NCBI GenBank assembly: GCA_016647705.1 | Contig: CM028340.1 | Span: forward strand, 12,043,001 to 12,107,000 | Direction of reading: 5' to 3' | From: Eucommia ulmoides | Lineage: Eukaryota > Streptophyta > Magnoliopsida > Garryales > Eucommiaceae | DNA: 64,000 nucleotides | Shown here: in pieces, positions 34,001 to 45,816 of the stretch | How the letters are laid out: every line of letters starts with the position of its first letter | Position numbering within the stretch: the first letter of the stretch is position 1 | Notes under the pieces: generated by a model | Database searches by the model: none | The model's input: the letters and a program-made list of their open reading frames with translations, nothing else | What the model was told of the DNA's origin: nothing | Program-made: the position numbers and the translations under genes

Positions 34001-35289
34001 TGTTGAACCTGATGTTTTGATGGACAATTAAAAGTTGATATTTTATGAAACTAATATTTTTATTAAACGGTTTCAAATTTAAGTTCAATATGTTGTAATG
34101 AGAAAAATATTTGGTTGGAAAGAAGAATTGTTGAAGAATTTATAATGGGTGTAAAATAGAGACAATGAAGATTTGAAGCGTATTGAAGACAATTAGGTGA
34201 AAACAACTCTTTACTTTCTATACTCTTAATCAAACCCAAATTAAGATCACACATGACACTTTAAAATGAATAAATCTTATGTGTGTCATGTTCAGAAGCA
34301 ATAAATTTAAGATTTTACATGGTTTTTATGAAGTGTTAAATTGTGAAAATTATTTTGGTTGAGGGCGTAATTGAAAAAATATTTTTAACACTTAAAATGA
34401 TATATTTTTGAGTCATTTCGGTTAACCGGTGAAAGGGATCAATCAATTAACTAAAATAGTAAGTTAAGAAAGTGAAATGGGTAACCTACTGGTCAATTCA
34501 ATCAACTGACAAGTTGGGTCGGTCGACTAACTTATCTAGTGGCTGAAAATGAAAAAGTGTGAAAAATAGGAGGACCTACTGATCCGATCGGTCAATTGAC
34601 CAGAAGTGTCGATCAACCGACCAGACCTATACAACGTCTAGATTTATGATTGTTGTACGAAGTTGGTCAATCGTCGAGTTCGACCGGTCAACCGATGGGT
34701 CCAATCAAAATGTTGACTGGTTTGTTTTTTGGTCAAATTACCTCGATTTTGATGATTTCAATAGAGCATTTCAAGGGAATTTAGTTTATTTTCAAAATAT
34801 ATCATATATTATGTGATTCCTATTTATTTGGTTCATTTATTTATTTATTCTCTTAATTAAATTGATAAAATAGTTACTATTCTTATGGATTTTGATTTGA
34901 AAAGGTTTAAGGGAACAAATTGATATTTTCCAAGAGTATTTTTTAATGAAACATAATTATTTTGAATATATATAATATATGGGGCCTTTGGATGTCATTT
35001 AATGACATGGTATTAAAAAACTAGCTATTATAGGTCTAGATTTAGGCCTATTAATAGAGACATGCAGGATTAAGAAAAACTATCATCAACAACATTCAAA
35101 AGTTTCTATTCTAAGAGAGATTCGTTTGTTGAAATTCGTACGTGAGATTATTAAGAGTTCTTGGTTGAAGAGCTAAGTATTTTTGGGTCATCGGTTTGTG
35201 TTTTCTAATGTGCTATCATAATCATTTTCGATGAAACTAGGTTAGATCATTCGAAGCTATTGGTTTTACTTTCTTAGATTATTTTGATT

Positions 35290-37190
35290 TGTTGATCCCA
35301 AGATTTTGATGAACGATTAAGTGTTAATGTGTTTGGTGGAACTAACGAGTTTATCAAGTGTTTCAGTTTAAAAATTCCATTGATAATGCTATCACGAAGT
35401 AATTGCTAAGGTTGGAATGAGATGGACAAAGATACGGATATTAAGAGATTGAAGATTCTGAAGAATCTAGGTGAAAACAACTCAAATTTATTTTTACTCG
35501 TAATGTATCTCAATTAGGATCACACACGATACAAATTAAATGATTTATATTTTAGTGTGTTTTTTATTATGATCCTAGCCATTAATTAGCCATTTTTGGG
35601 ATATCTAAGTGAGATATTGTAGGGATTTGGATATATTAATGATGTGATACACTTATTTTAATATTCTATAGATATGGTACACTTATTTGAAGTGTTTCTC
35701 AATTAAGTATATTTAATTCTTTCTATCTACTTGATTTAAGATTGAGATTTGTTTTGAGGAGTTAATTGAAAGATTTTAAAGCCATATTTAAGTTAAATAT
35801 ACCAAGATTGAAAGATAATGATAGATGGGTCTATAGGTGTATTTAAATGTCATATCTTGTGGAAACTAGTTGTTATAGGGCCTGTTTCAAATTGCTTTAT
35901 ATAGACATACGAATTTTGAGTTTAAGACGTAACTTTTATCAAGAACAATAAGTTCCTCTAATATTATACTGAGAGATTATCGTGAGATCATTCTATTATT
36001 GAAGTTCTTGAGTTAAAGCGCTAATTGATTTAGTATCACGGATCTAAGCTGTCTAATAATACGATTTGCAATCTTTTAATGTTTTCCTGGTGAGATCGTT
36101 CCAAGCTTTTATTCTTTATTGTGATTATATATTATTATTGCTTGGTTGGATATTCATTCTTGTGAAATTGTTTTTGAATTTTAAAAGCATAAAAATGATT
36201 TTAAAACGATTTTTGTGATAATCTTATTACGTGCTCTTATTTTTTTTTTTTATTTTTTTTTTATAATCAGATTTTAAATTCGTCACTTAATTTTATCACT
36301 AGTAACTATCGGGACATTAATTGATTTAAATTGATTTGAGGTGGTAGAAGTTTCGAGTGGAAAAAAACTAATTGATTTTTGTATTTGATGAGTTTGTGCG
36401 GATTAGATACTGTTGGGTGTATCTAGTCAGGGGTACCAAGGGTTTCAATCTCTTCCGGTAAAGAGATTGAGATTTAATATTTACCTAAAGTACCAAAACA
36501 TTAGGTTACTCTTTTTCCTTGAAAAGAGATAGGTATGATTCTTTTTGATTAGAATTAATTATGAGTGAATTGTAAAAGTTCCATCCTTACCTGAAAAAAT
36601 GATACTTGGAGTATTTTTGGTTAGGTTTGATTCCTAGCCTAAAGTATAAAAGAATTAGGTTTGATCCTTAACCTATGAAAGGAATAGGTTAGTCTTGAGC
36701 CAGGTAAAAAAATAAGGTTATTCCAACGCCTGAGAAAAGGATTAGCTGGTAATTGCTCATTAATAGAATTAGGTTAATCTTTAACTTGGAAAAATATAAG
36801 CTTCTTCCTTAGCCTATGAAAAAAATAAATTGTAAAAGTCGATTCTGAGCTTGTAAAAGAATCGTTGTGTAAAGGTTTGGTTCCTACATATTTAAAGGAA
36901 TCTAATAGTTTAGTGGGTGTAAATCTCCTTGGGGCTCGGAGGACTGAATTAGCCAAGAATGACTTGGTGAACCAGGATATATCGTGGTGTACTACATTGT
37001 TGATTTTCTTTATTTCTTGTTGTTTAGGTGTGCACCTAGATTTATACACTTATCCGCTGCTATTTGAACATAATAGTTAATTTAGGATTAAATTAATTAG
37101 TTGAATATTTAAGTGTTGAATGATAATAATTTGGTTTAATTTTTATAACTACCCAATTCACCCCCTCTTGGGTAGGTCATTGGGCCAATA
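35290..37190 (+). repeat. 5' LTR of the complete Sirevirus
   Basis: TGTTGATCCCAAGATTTTG to TCATTGGGCCAATA. It lacks the palindrome-bearing stretch: at about 35579 GATCCTAGCC joins directly to ATTAATTAGCC, which in the 3' LTR lies about 0.5 kb of own sequence further on. ORFs at 36774-37080 are chance. Confidence 0.88.
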
Positions 37191-37192
37191 AT

Positions 37193-37206
37193 TGACATTA
37201 GAGCTG
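37193..37206 (+). promoter_or_regulatory. Degenerate primer-binding site
   Basis: TTGACATTAGAGCTGG follows the LTR end and resembles TGGTATCAGAGCTGG, the tRNA-Met site, with several changes. Confidence 0.7.
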
Positions 37207-37259
37207 GTTTTAGCTCGATAGGGTTAACACCCTAGCTAAATCGATCACATGTCACATAC

Positions 37260-38230
37260 CACATATAATATTTTTTGTGTATCCTCCTTTGATGGTGATA
37301 GATTCGTATATGAAAATGTGGTTTATGATTCTTATGGTACTAGTGGTAGTGATGGATGAAGATAATGAAAATGTCCATATTTTCATGAAAAAAATTTGCT
37401 TTCTCTCACTATTCTTTTTGCTAATGAAAACTTGATTTTAAAAAGAAAATTTGATTCTTTTGGAAATAGAGGAAAAAGTGTTCGAAAATCTAAAGTGCAT
37501 TTGGGTGATTATTGTGGTATAAAAGAGTTTTCGGACGTTATTTTTGAAATTAATAATTTGCTCTCTGAAGTAGATTTTTTTGAAAATGAACACAGAATTT
37601 TAAAAAATAATTTTGATATTATTTTCAGGCAAATGTCAAATCTTGATTCAAAAATCGATTTACTTAAGAAATTTTTTGAAAAATCAAAATTCGACCTCAA
37701 ATATATTTCGAGAGTTTTTGAAAATGGTTTTTCTAGGTAAAGTAGATATGCTTCATCATCTCATCTTTCATCACAAGCTAGCGATAGTTATTGTTGCTAT
37801 TGTTAGAAATGATTCATGCTTTACATCTCATGCTTTCTATGATAATCAATAAGATTTGATATGTTATTATTGCAATAGGGTTGGACATTTTAAAGTATCA
37901 TGTCCGTTCAGGAGCCCTAAGTTCATGTCTAACAAGAATGAAACCAAAATGAAATGGATACTGAAGAGGGCTGTTGAAATGTCTTGTGCAGAGTTACATA
38001 ATGTCGAGAGTGGAGCCGAAAGAAGAAACAAAGATGTTATATCAAAGCCAAGATAGGAAGTCACCAAGGATTCACAAGCGACACGTGCAATCCGAAAAGA
38101 TTTACCAAAGCCAAGAGGTGTAGTTGCAAAGAAGCCACAAGAGATATGTGCAAAGAGAAAAGATGTACCAAAGCCAAGATAGGATATCACCAGGAAGCCA
38201 TAAGTGATACGTCCGAAGGGAATCATCAAT
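37260..38230 (+). pseudogene. Sirevirus gag: coiled middle, zinc knuckle and repeated basic tail
   Basis: The open stretch 37396-37740 has Lys/Glu/Phe/Asn-rich helical sequence (SDVIFEINNLLSEVDFFENE, ILKNNFDIIFRQMSNL), as in the late part of Sirevirus gag. At 37859 the zinc knuckle CYYCNRVGHFKVSC fits C-x2-C-x4-H-x4-C exactly, followed by a KWILK segment like the usual KWVPK. The knuckle lies in another frame, so a shift occurred near 37740-37850. A tail with three copies of a roughly 64-bp repeat (38035-38230), each giving KD-x2-x-KPR, follows and contains stops. No start codon is assigned. Confidence 0.82.
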
Positions 38231-39540
38231 TAATCAAATTGAGATAATCAAATACAGAGAATATATGGATATGCCAATAAGAGTTGTGCACCTAAATTAA
38301 TCATCGGTACAAATGAATTAAAGAGTAAAGTTGTCCCGAATGATATAAATGGTACTCTTAACCCCTCGTAGTTTAAATTTATTAAATTTGTTAAAGAGAG
38401 AGGTGTTCGATTTGCCAAATAGGTAAGTTGATACTAATTTCAATGGCTTATACTAAATGATGTACTTATTTGTTATCTTAGAAACAAGTAAATGGTGATT
38501 CTTAGAATCACATTTAGTTAAGGTGTATTAACATGTTTTTATGAGCTTATATTAAGTAATGATTTTGTGTTTGATTTTAAAACATGTTAAGTGAATTAGA
38601 AAATGAATCAAGTGTTTGTGATCTCACTAAGTATTATAAATGACTTGTTGTATTTTAGTAAGATTATTTGTATTGCCATTCATGTTATTTACTTTTATAC
38701 AAATAAATTGAATTGAGCTGATTTTTTATGGATCTCGATTTATTAAAATGCATGATATTGTATATTAAGAAGAATTAAATGATTTATTTGATTTGGACTG
38801 ATCAAGCTTTGATTATATGCCTACGAGAAATTCCATTGTTAGCTAATATTCATTTATCGATGAAATATTTATTGCTAAGAAATGCTTGATAAAATTAGTA
38901 TTAATCATGATCTTACCTGTCAACATATCATATAAATTTAAGCTTACATATTTTTATGCCATGCTATATGAGGTCCACTAAAAGTCATGTTTGAAATATG
39001 TGAAACATCTTGTATCAATCCATGACTTGTTTATCATTGAGTTATTTGTTAATCTACATGATCTTGGAATATATAACATGATACCGTTGTACATGGATAC
39101 CCTTATAATCATTTGGTGTCTAGCTTTCATCTAATGTCTTTTTTTTTTTTTTTTTTTTTTTTTTATTAATGATTATTGTTCAAAAAGGGAGATAATTTTT
39201 TTATGAGATAAATATGCATTTATCCATGTTTAAAGCATGCATTAGATTTATGTTGATTTATCATAAGTTATCATTTAGATAAGCTTTCTATTTTAGTGAG
39301 TTAAAAATTATATTGTTCTTGATTCTATCTAAAAGGAATACATTATTTGGTATCATGAGAAAGGCATGTTGACTTAACTAAAATTATATGATTTCATGCT
39401 ATTTGTTGAAATATTTTGTTTGTCTCAGGTTTATTCTCTTAAGTATGAATTGAATTGTTTACAATTACTTAGGGGGAGAAGTTTTTATAAGTGGGGTAAT
39501 AATGTGTTATGCTTAAATCGAAAAAAAAGATGTTGAATAT
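38231..39540 (+). other. Decayed pol region of the Sirevirus, not readable
   Basis: About 1.3 kb where protease, integrase and RT would be expected; I find none of their motifs. It is too short for a full pol, so deletion as well as decay is needed. A T-run lies at 39139-39164. Confidence 0.6.
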
Positions 39541-39640
39541 TTTGATACTTTCGATTAGCTTGTTGATATATTTGTCAAACCTTTAGTGAAAGATTAGTCT
39601 ATGAAAGTTATCTGAGGTTTAGGTAGGACTAAACACAATG
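39541..39640 (+). pseudogene. Last residues of Sirevirus RNase H
   Basis: LVDIFVKPLVKD (39559-39594), then a TAG stop, corresponds to the conserved ADIFTKPL end of copia RNase H. It places the end of pol some 470 bp before the polypurine tract. Confidence 0.75.
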
Positions 39641-40058
39641 ATGTTTGCCTAGGGTGATTTTTTTGGTTCCCCTTCTCCACTTTTTGAGATGACAAAGGGG
39701 GAGAGAATATTTTATATTTATTGAATATGTTTATTGAATTGAATTGTTTGATAAAGGAAAAATATAAACAGAGAAACCATAGTTGCATTTAAAATGAGTT
39801 AGTTAATGTTTAGGTTTTGTTCACCTAAACATTGCATTATTATAAGGGGAGAATAATATTGATATGATCATGTTGCTCTATTGAATATTTATAATTGTTT
39901 TATTTATCATATTTTATGCTTCATTGGATATCTGATGATCTTATTGAATTATCTTCATGATTGTGCTATAATGAGTTAAAGAATCCATGCTTGGATTTAG
40001 TGGGAGCGTGGTTACATTCTTATTTTGAAGAAAATATAAAAATTAATTGTCCTCATAA

Positions 40059-40071
40059 AAAAGGGGGAGAT
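40059..40071 (+). promoter_or_regulatory. Polypurine tract of the complete Sirevirus
   Basis: AAAAGGGGGAGAT abuts the 3' LTR start TGTTGATCTC. The same tract/LTR junction type occurs in the truncated copy at 32090. Confidence 0.9.
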
Positions 40072-40472
40072 TGTTGATCTCAAGGTTTTGATGGATAATT
40101 AAGTGTTGATGTTTTTGGTAGAACTAACGAGTTTATTGAGTGTTTCAGTTTAAAAGTTCCATTGATGGGGTTATCATGAAGTAATTACTCTTAATGTATG
40201 CCGATTAGGATCACACACGACACAAATTAAATGATTTATATTTTAGTGTGTTTTTTATTAGGATCCTAATTAGTTCACATATTTACTCCAATGTAAAATT
40301 AAAAAAGAGATTGACCTACGAAAGATTAGTGTTTAAAATTGATTTATAGTGTCAATTCATTTAACCGAGAAAATAAATCGGTTAAAGGGTCCAAAACGTT
40401 GAAGATTGGAGTTGAATTGAATTAAAAATAATGTTCCAGCATTGATCGGTCAATTGACCAAGAAGGATCGGT

Positions 40473-41670
40473 TGATAGGTGTAAATTACCTATATATTTT
40501 TAACTCAAATTTGTTAGTTTTCGAGTACGTTTATTACGTTTTAATACATTTTAATGTGTTTAACCAATTCTGGCTAAAAGCCCACCGCCTAGGCGGTGAA
40601 CCAGCAAAATGTTTTCCCACTCCAGCGTTGACTCCATCGCCTCGACGAATCTTAACCGACATACTCCACCGCCTAGGCGGTGACCTCTGCACAGTTTAGA
40701 TATTTGTTAGTTATTTTTTGACCTATTTAAACCCTTAATCTCCGTCAACTTGAAACGGAGGCGAGATTTTCTCGCCTCGTAGGTACGTGTTCTAAACCCC
40801 CGTCTTCAATATCATGCTATATACTATTATTGGGATCGCTGACGAGTCGTTTTGGGCAATGCCTGTGTTAAGTTGGTGGTGATGTGTAGTATGTTTTAGT
40901 ATGTGTTTATGTTATTAGTTAAGTTTTGCTGTTTTTATCGTATGCATGCTTGTTTAGGATTAGCTTGTTTAAGATTAGTTTATTTAGTTTAGTTGTTGTT
41001 TTGTGCTAAGTTTTGACGTCATCTGGGTCTTTACCCGGTGATGAGTTTGTCCCTTGGTTGTTTTGAGGTCGAGCGTACTGTGTGCTTAACGTATCGTCTT
41101 AGTAAAAGTTATTGTAGATCCTAAATGCACGAGCACGTAAACTCAATATAGCACTATCTAATTGATTTGAAACCGATTATCCTTCACTCAATTTCATGAC
41201 AATAGGGATTCTAGAACTTGATTTGGGAGAAATTCGAGGCGAAATCCTAGGCGAGGTTGTTTAGGAGATATGATTTAGGCATTCATTTGATCGCTTGAGC
41301 CTTTTGAAGCCTACCATGCAATATTATTATCCCTCATTACCCTGTCGAAACCAAAATGCCAATTCAATTTCTGAACATTTATTAAATACCCTAGCCGATT
41401 GAACTTTTTCCAAACCTTTATCGCTAAATCGAAGGCACAACATGAGTGAATCAAGTTAGCATTTCGCTACTTGATGTGAGCAGTTGGGTTTAGGGTGAAC
41501 TTCTAAATCGGTAGGTATTCGAGTACTCGCTTGTCGTATGTCGTTCATATTTTTGCACACTCCTAAAATTTTAGAAATTCGAATGAGTTTGGGGGTGTGT
41601 TACTTAATCTTTTTTTTGCACACTCCTAAAATTTAAATATTCGAATGAGTTTTGGAGGTGTGTTATGTAA

Positions 41671-41711
<41 letters not shown>

Positions 41712-43890
41712 TTACATTTCTTTTTGACATGACAAGTGAGTACGACGTTCTTAATTATATTGTTCAGGGTTGTTTCAAAATTATGGGGTGTCGAGAGTGA
41801 GAAAGAGTCAAACATGTGCCTCGGGTATCATCATGTTAATGACGATTAACCTGTTTTGTATTTCTGATATACCCGTGGCCATTATTCCAAAACCGAACTA
41901 AGCCCTAATGATCTTCATGAACCTCCGAGCCTATAATAGTGGAGAATAGATCCCGGGTCAGGCGTATGGATTCCCTATACTTTAAAGGCTTTAGTCATGA
42001 ACTATATTGAGAGATAATCCCATCTAATCAATGGATAGTTGTATATTTGATTTTAATCACACACACTTAAACATGATCTAGAATGACGCTTACAATTTTT
42101 GAATGTTGAAATTCTAGAACACCACATGGTGTGATTTATACTTGAACTTGATAGGATTGGGGGCTAATGAGGGAAAATCTTTCGGCCGGCAGATGAAAAT
42201 CAAAACTTCCACATTTTTTTTTGTTTTTAGTGTTTTTCGTTTTTAGTTTTCAATTTCGTAATTAGTTTTTATATTTTCTTGTATTGTGTGGGTGTTTTGC
42301 TCGAGGACTAGCAAAATTTCGAGTTCGGGGGTATTTGATAGGTGTAAATTACCTATATATTTTCAAATCGAATTTGTTAGTTTTCAAGTACGTTTATTAC
42401 GTTTTAATACATTTTAATGTATTTTTATTCTTTTTGTATTAAAACAGGTGTGTGGGGGTGAAAATGTATGAAATTGGAGCATAAACAATCAAATTGTATC
42501 AAGAACGGTTAGAGAACGGTGGAAAAATTAGCAAGGCGGCAAAATTCTGAAAGAAGTCCACCGCTACGGCGGTGAAAATGCTGAGAAAAACCAATTCTGG
42601 CTGAAAGCCCACCGCCTAGGCGGTGAACCAACAGAATGTTTTCCCACTCCAACGCTAACTCCATTGCCTCGGTAAAACCTTAACCGACATACTCCATCGC
42701 CTAGGCGGTGACCTCTGCACAGTTTAGATATTTTGCTAGATATTTTTTGGCTTATTTAAACCCTTCCTCTCCTCTTCTATTCCGGTGGAACCACCCCCCA
42801 ACCCCTTAGGCTATATTTTAGGATGAGTTTGAGAGATTTTCGAGGGAGCACTCTCAACCCAAGGTAGAAGATGAAGAGGGAAACGATCGTTCCATGGTTC
42901 TAGCGCCAATTCTTTGGATATAGGCTAAGTCGCTTGTTTCTTCTATTTGTTTTCTTCATTTTGATAATTGTTGAGCATGTTTATGCCATTTTACATTTTA
43001 TACATGGTTATGGCCATTGACTAAACATAGGTTGTTTAGGAATTACTAATATAATTTATGAATACGTTATTTAATTAAGTTTATGTTTTGTTTGCAGATG
43101 TTCTTCGTTATTTTGATTGTGTGTGCCATATTGTTTGTTTATCATGTTATGAGAATACGGAGTTTGACAAATCCTGGATTCAAACTAGTATAAACGAACG
43201 CCACGATCCAACAACCTGGTCGGGAGTTGGATTGTGAACAATCGATGACGTTGGGGCAAGACTCACGTGACCTAGAGTCGTTAAGACGTTGATGGGGACT
43301 TCAGCGTTGACGCGAAGTCACGTATTCCCTCGTCTTACACTCGGGAGAGGTGACAGGGGAGTTTTAGAACTGAGATTGTCGATAGGGTAAACACAACGCG
43401 ATGATCTAATAACCCGGGAGAGAGTTGGATTATGTGCAATCGATGACATTGGGGTGAGACTCACGCGGCCTAGGATCATTAAGACGTTGAGGGGGACTTC
43501 GGTGTGACACGAAGTTGCGTATTCCCCCGTCTTACACTTGGGAGAGGTGGCGGAGGTGTTTTAGAACTAAAATTGTCGGAACGCCGTTAATATAAACTAA
43601 AACGAGATCGAACACGTATTCGTAAATGAAACTAATCCCTAGACAACCTATTCTCTCAAAACTATCTTAATATAATATTAGTATAGTTAAATTAGTATTT
43701 TAGTATTAGTATTAATTAATTAAATTCACATTTTTAGCGTCTAGATATAGTCGGGATATGACAATTGTGGTACTCCATAGTAACCTCAATCAATCCTTGT
43801 GGATACGATACTTGACTAAAAGATCCATTATACTTAAACTTGATCCGTACGCTTACGGTGAAAGTGACAGCGCATTAATTGCGGCCACCA
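40473..43890 (+). mobile_element. Athila-like element with TSD TCGGT, coding region deleted
   Basis: TCGGT flanks it at 40468-40472 and 43891-43895. A shortened 5' LTR (40473 to about 40745, start TGATAGGTGTAAATTACC) shares its first 270 bp with the 3' LTR at 42336-43890, minus a deletion of about 120 bp. The internal part (about 40746-42335) has no gag-pol. It ends with GACTAGCAAAATTTCGAG and a polypurine tract TTCGGGGGTAT right before TGATAGG, the layout known from Athila-type gypsy elements. It also holds a 63-bp tandem duplication (41551 and 41614) and an (AAT)n run (41669-41700). Confidence 0.88.
42336..43890 (+). repeat. 3' LTR of the Athila-like element (1555 bp)
   Basis: TGATAGGTGTAAATTACC to GCGGCCACCA. 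Palindromes CACCGCCTAGGCGGTG at 42610-42625 and CATCGCCTAGGCGGTG at 42695-42710. Contains a 198-bp tandem duplication: GTTGGATTRTG..CAATCGATGAC starts at 43226 and 43424, each unit with a CTYGGGAGAGGTG block. Confidence 0.92.
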
Positions 43891-43916
43891 TCGGTCAACC
43901 GATAGGTGTAGGTTGG

Positions 43917-45816
43917 TGGTGGCCGCTAAATAAGCACTGTCACTTTCACCGCAAGTGTACGGATCAAGTTTTAATATAATGGACCTTTCAGTCGGTTATC
44001 GTATCCACAGTGATTGGTGTTGTTACTATCGACTATCGCGATTGTCATAATCTGACTTTATTTAGGCGACAAAAATGTAATTAATTAATTAAATTAATAC
44101 TAATATAACCTAAATTAATTACACCAATATGCTAATATATTTTATGGTGAAGAATTTCCTAGGGATTAACGTGTTTACAAATACGTGTTCGATCTCGATT
44201 TGCTCACGTTTATGGTGTTCGACCTATTTGATAATCTCGGTACATAAACTCTACCGCCACCTCTCCCGAGTGTAAGATGGGGGAATACATGACTTTGAGT
44301 CAACGAAGAAATCCCCCTCAACGTCTTAACGACCCTAGGTCACGTGAGTCTCACCCAGCATCATTGATTACACACAATCCAACTCCTTCCCGGGTTATTA
44401 GATCGTGCGTTGTATTTACCCTATCGACAATCTCAGTTTGTAAACTCTCTCGCCACCTCTCCCGAGTGTAAGACGGGGGATATAACACAATTTAGAATCA
44501 ACAAAGAAGTCCCTCTCAACGCCTTAACGACCCTAGGTTGCGTGAGTCTTGCCCCAACGTCATTGATTGTCCACAATCCTAACCCCGACCGGGTTATCGT
44601 ATCGTGGCGTTTGTTTACCCTAATCCGAATCCGGGGTTTGTCAAAATCCCGTATTCTCCATTTATCAATCCAAGCATCATAAACAAACAATACGATAAAT
44701 ACAATCAAATTACGAAAGAACAAACATAATCGCAACACCAAAATCATCCAAACAAACATATTTATAAATATACCGTTAATCCCTACTACAATCCATATTT
44801 AACTCGTGGCCATAGCCGCATAAACATTTAAATCGAGCTAAACATGCTCACATGATCCTAAGATAAAGAAATAAGAAAAAACAATCAAAGAACTTCGCCT
44901 CGTCCGAAGATAAACCGCTAAGAATACTCAACGATCAATTCGCCGTCTTCTCCACTTCAAGATGTGGGCTCCACCTCTAAAACACCTAAACCATAGCCTT
45001 AATATGGCCTAAGGTACCCAAATGGCCGGGGGGCTCAAAGGAGGGGGAATGAGAGGGGTATTTATAAGAAAAATATTTAAATAAAATATCTAGGCTGTGC
45101 AGAGGGTCATCGCCGCAGCGAAGAGATTCATCGTTGCGGCGGTGAGTAGGTTGGTTCAATGATCGCTGTGGCGATGAAGACAACGGTGGCTTAAGAAGAA
45201 CATTCTACTGGATCACCACCGCGGTGGTGGATTTCACCGCTGCAGCGATGGGCTGTCAGTAGCCAATTTCAGTTCTTTGCTTCTTCACCGCCGCGGCGGT
45301 GGTGTCACCGCTGTAGCGGTGACACGCGTTGGTAGTTTAGCTTTAACGTATTCATCCGAAGTCCGATTGAGGTGATTAAAAAACCTATAGAAATATAAGA
45401 CAAAGATATACAACTTTCATGGTTTGAGTTTCCCCAAAATCGAATGGCATTATGTTCCAAAATAGTCTTGAAGTTACTACACCTGTACCGGCTTTGTAGG
45501 TTTGGTGACCGCCTAGGTGAAGAAGTAGGCGGTGGACTTGGAAATGTTCTCAGCATCTTCACAGCCTAGGCGGAGGTCTGGACGCCTAGGCTGTGGGCTT
45601 CTTTCACAATGTTGTCTCCTTGCTCATTTATCCACCGTAACTTCGTCCGCTTTGGTTCGATCACGTCGTTTTTGCTCCGATTTCATACCTTTGCCCCGCA
45701 CGCTTGATTTATACAAAAAGAATAAAAACAAATAAAAACATGATAAAAATAGCTATAAAAATACTCAAAAACTAACAAAACCGATTTGAAAATAGATAGG
45801 TATTTTACACCTATCA
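43917..45816 (-). mobile_element. Solo Athila-like LTR in opposite orientation (1900 bp), TSD GTTGG
   Basis: On the plus strand it begins TGGTGGCCGC and ends TACACCTATCA, i.e. the reverse complement of the family ends; GTTGG at 43912-43916 and 45817-45821. The end nearest the neighbouring element mirrors that element's end (ACTTGATCCGTAC, GGTGAAAGTGACA). It has two copies of the internal duplicated block (about 44240-44640). It has the richest palindrome cluster of the window (45162-45325, 45527-45600). ORFs 44277-44759 and 45305-45735 are LTR sequence, not genes. Confidence 0.92.
45162..45325. repeat. Palindrome cluster with varying cores
   Basis: ATCGCTGTGGCGAT (45162-45175), CACCACCGCGGTGGTG (45214-45229, perfect), CACCGCTGCAGCGATG (45235-45250, perfect over the central ten), CACCGCCGCGGCGGTG (45286-45301, perfect), and a 24-base hairpin at 45302-45325 with 10-bp arms GTGTCACCGC/GCGGTGACAC around TGTA. 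Confidence 0.93.

Noticed and set aside
43758..43979. 73-codon ORF across the two facing LTRs
   Set aside because: It spans two separate insertion borders (43890 and 43917), so it is a chance joint.
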